Origin: Ophioderma brevispina
Taxonomy: Eukaryota; Echinodermata; Ophiuroidea; Amphilepidida; Ophiodermatidae
DNA: 64,000 bases
Assembly (NCBI GenBank): GCA_023653785.1
Contig: JAMKCH010011919.1
Coordinates: 62,001 to 126,000 of the forward strand
Direction of reading: 5' to 3'
Part shown: positions 61,974 through 64,000 of the stretch, in pieces
Layout: every line of letters starts with the position of its first letter
How positions within the stretch are numbered: position 1 is the first letter of the stretch
Made by a program: the position numbers and the translations under genes
Notes under the pieces: generated by a model
What the model was told of the DNA's origin: nothing
The model's database searches: none
The model's input: only the letters and a program-made list of their open reading frames with translations

Positions 61974-63593
61974 CCATAGAAGCATGTTGAAGTAGATATA
62001 ATTCTGATAGCACTGTTGATTAAGTAGATCTACCTGGTATAGAGGCTCCGGGCACAAACGAAGAGCCCGTCCTCTTTTGGATATTTCCTTTGACAGTTTT
62101 TTTATTAATTTGCACAATTATTTGAACGCATGCCAATTGTTTTTCTCTTTCTTTGTTAACAAAACAACCGGACGAGAACCTTGACAAAGAGAAACTCATA
62201 ACAGAGTGTCCTAGTAGAGTTTCACTTAGCAAAATTTAGCAATGTGGATGAAATAGGCCTACTTCTGATTCCAATTACTTGTGGGTGTGTTATGGGTCTA
62301 CTATGGGTGCGTTTCTACTAATGCTCCAGGGCCAAACGAGGTTTAATATCAGGGAATGCAAATTTTGCTGATAGACGATTTCTATTACTTGAAAGAAATT
62401 GTAGTGCAAATGAAACATTTCTCTCAAATAACGCGCCGAAGGTTGTTTTCAATATAACATGTTTGACTTTCAGGTATCTTCGCATGGATATCGTTGTAAA
62501 GCACTTTCCAAAGTAGACTCGCCATGGGATACACGCCCCATTAATTGTATGCGTGTGCGAGAACATACTTAGGTGTACTTTGGTTATGTATTGCGGTATT
62601 TGTTCATTCTACACAAGTTATTTGTTGTAATAATAAATATAATAATTTTATTTCTTTGTAATTACATGCCTATATAATAATTTACAGTTCAGTAAGTTTG
62701 GCTTAGCTATGTGCTAGATCGTATGTGCATTCTAATGTTTAAAACACTTCGCACTCGATGCATTGTCAAAACATTCTAATTCGAATTCCAATTTAAATTC
62801 AAGTTCTTAACAATGTGGGAGATCAGGAAAGCTAGCTCTGAGTGATAGCGGTAGAAAAATATACCTCATATAGCACTATTATTTTATCTACATTACTCTA
62901 CGATGGATACAGGACATAAGGTCTCTTTCGTAAACCATCTCCTAAATTTACCTTTGATACTGCCAAAAGAATTAGATTCACCGGATAAGGACAAAATTCC
63001 ACCTCCATAAATCACGTATCAATCGTGGGACTTGCTTTTAATAGTACTAATGGAGAAAGTAGATTATTTCTGATTGTACTGAGAATGAAGTATGTACCTC
63101 TGACGGCACTGTGGATGAAGTATATCTACATTGGATAACAATGTAGATGAAGTAGATCTACCTCTGATAGTACCATGCATGGATGAGATAGATCTACCTC
63201 TGATAGGATAAGACCACTGATATACCACTCTGGATGAAATGGATCTACCTCTGATAGCGCTATGGATAAGGTAGAACTACCTCTGATAGCACCATGGATG
63301 AAGTGGTTTTTCCTCTAATTGCACCATGGTTGAGATACGTGTAGAGCTACTGCTGATAGTATAGTACTATGATGAAGTGGATCTACCTCTGATAGCGCCA
63401 TGGATAAAGAACGCCTATCTTTGATAGCAATGTAGATGAAGTATAACTACCTCTGATAGTACTATGGATGAAATAGGTATGCCTCTGATAGTACTATAGA
63501 TGAATAGATCGGTCTATTATGTGGTGAAGTAGATTTACCCTTAATAGCAATATGATGAAGTCGCCAATATTACTGATTACCTTTGATTACCTT

Positions 63594-63595
<2 letters not shown>

Positions 63596-63671
<76 letters not shown>

Positions 63672-63706
63672 ATATATTATATATATATTATATATATATA
63701 TATATT
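63596..63706. repeat. TA microsatellite
   Basis: About 110 bp of alternating TA with occasional TT slips. Low complexity; the Ile/Tyr-rich frames across it are meaningless. Confidence 0.97.
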
Positions 63707-64000
63707 CAATAGTTATACACTTAAACACAGATCCTTGCTTGCAATACGGATGCACGACTTGCTTATGCAGACTGAAGGACGTCTTTAGATATGTATATGA
63801 GACATGAAGATACGGGAAATGCAGGAAAAGCAACCCTCTTGTAGGGCCTCATCACATACCGCATAAAGCTGTAATCGAAAAGAGTACACGGCTAGGCATA
63901 TCCCGCGCTACCACAGATTATATTTCCATTAACGATTGATACGCTTTCCTTTCTAGCACTGCTTTTAATATCGACGGACGGCTGGCCAATTGACAAGTAA
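63707..64000. other. Right edge, nothing recognised
   Basis: Unique sequence after the TA tract; no exon, element end or RNA gene seen. Confidence 0.5.

Larger units (their letters stand above)
59700..63560. repeat. Degenerate minisatellite, ~32-bp monomer
   Basis: Dozens of variants of CTCTGATAGCACTGTGGATG followed by AAGTAGATCTAC. The best monomers span 60790-61280 and 63090-63540. The period (32 bp) is not a multiple of three, so no repeat protein is implied. Each full monomer holds the 10-bp palindrome GTAGATCTAC. Interrupted by a SINE (60125-60440), a TIR element (61617-61973) and unique sequence (about 62040-63010). Confidence 0.9.

Noticed and set aside
63583..63807. Tyr/Ile-rich frames over the TA repeat
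   Set aside because: Pure translation of a dinucleotide repeat.

Overview
The window looks like a piece of a metazoan nuclear genome, AT-rich, with GT-AG introns of 0.26 to 17 kb, many small DNA transposons and one spliced gene. No bacterial operon, prophage, CRISPR array or complete tRNA was seen. The protein is closest to deuterostome Groucho/TLE sequences, and the SINE and MITE content resembles that of marine invertebrate deuterostomes. I infer an echinoderm-like or hemichordate-like animal; the species cannot be fixed from the sequence alone.

Main gene. On the minus strand, from the ATG at 52925 to the left edge, lies most of a Groucho/TLE transcriptional co-repressor gene. Thirteen coding exons were located by protein similarity, splice sites and reading phase: 52902-52925, 52347-52451, 50610-50673, 47788-47832, 34661-34723, 34323-34397, 31122-31151, 26848-27040, 24781-24794, 7551-7703, 5709-5762, 3049-3201 and 1529-1658. 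They encode the Q tetramerisation domain (about residues 1-123), the GP domain (to about 197), the CcN domain (to about 271) and the start of the SP domain (to about 365). The WD40 propeller must lie beyond position 1. The exon set includes microexons of 30 nt and 14 nt. The 14-nt one is needed to keep frame between GP and CcN.

Region by region. 1-1528: intron, with a hairpin repeat. 3378-5114: three tandem copies of a 0.5-0.6 kb repeat joined by T20 runs. 7704-24780: a 17-kb intron holding a 1.5-1.7 kb tandem duplication (11076-14343), hAT-type MITEs, a TTAA-flanked MITE and a LINE relic. 24795-34322: smaller introns with MITEs and hairpins. 34724-47787: a 13-kb intron, poor in recognisable repeats over 35-41.6 kb. 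47833-52346: three more TIR elements. 52926 onward: promoter and 5' flank with no recognisable second gene, an imperfect 1.1-kb duplication (56.04-57.12 and 57.89-58.97 kb), and a degenerate 32-bp minisatellite (59.7-63.56 kb) interrupted by a SINE and a TIR element, ending in a TA microsatellite.

Points most worth checking: the 14-nt microexon, whose skipping would give a short Q+GP protein resembling AES/TLE5; the frame break in exon 2, which may be an assembly error; the indel-rich duplication at 56-59 kb; and the family of TTAA-flanked MITEs beginning AGGTGC.
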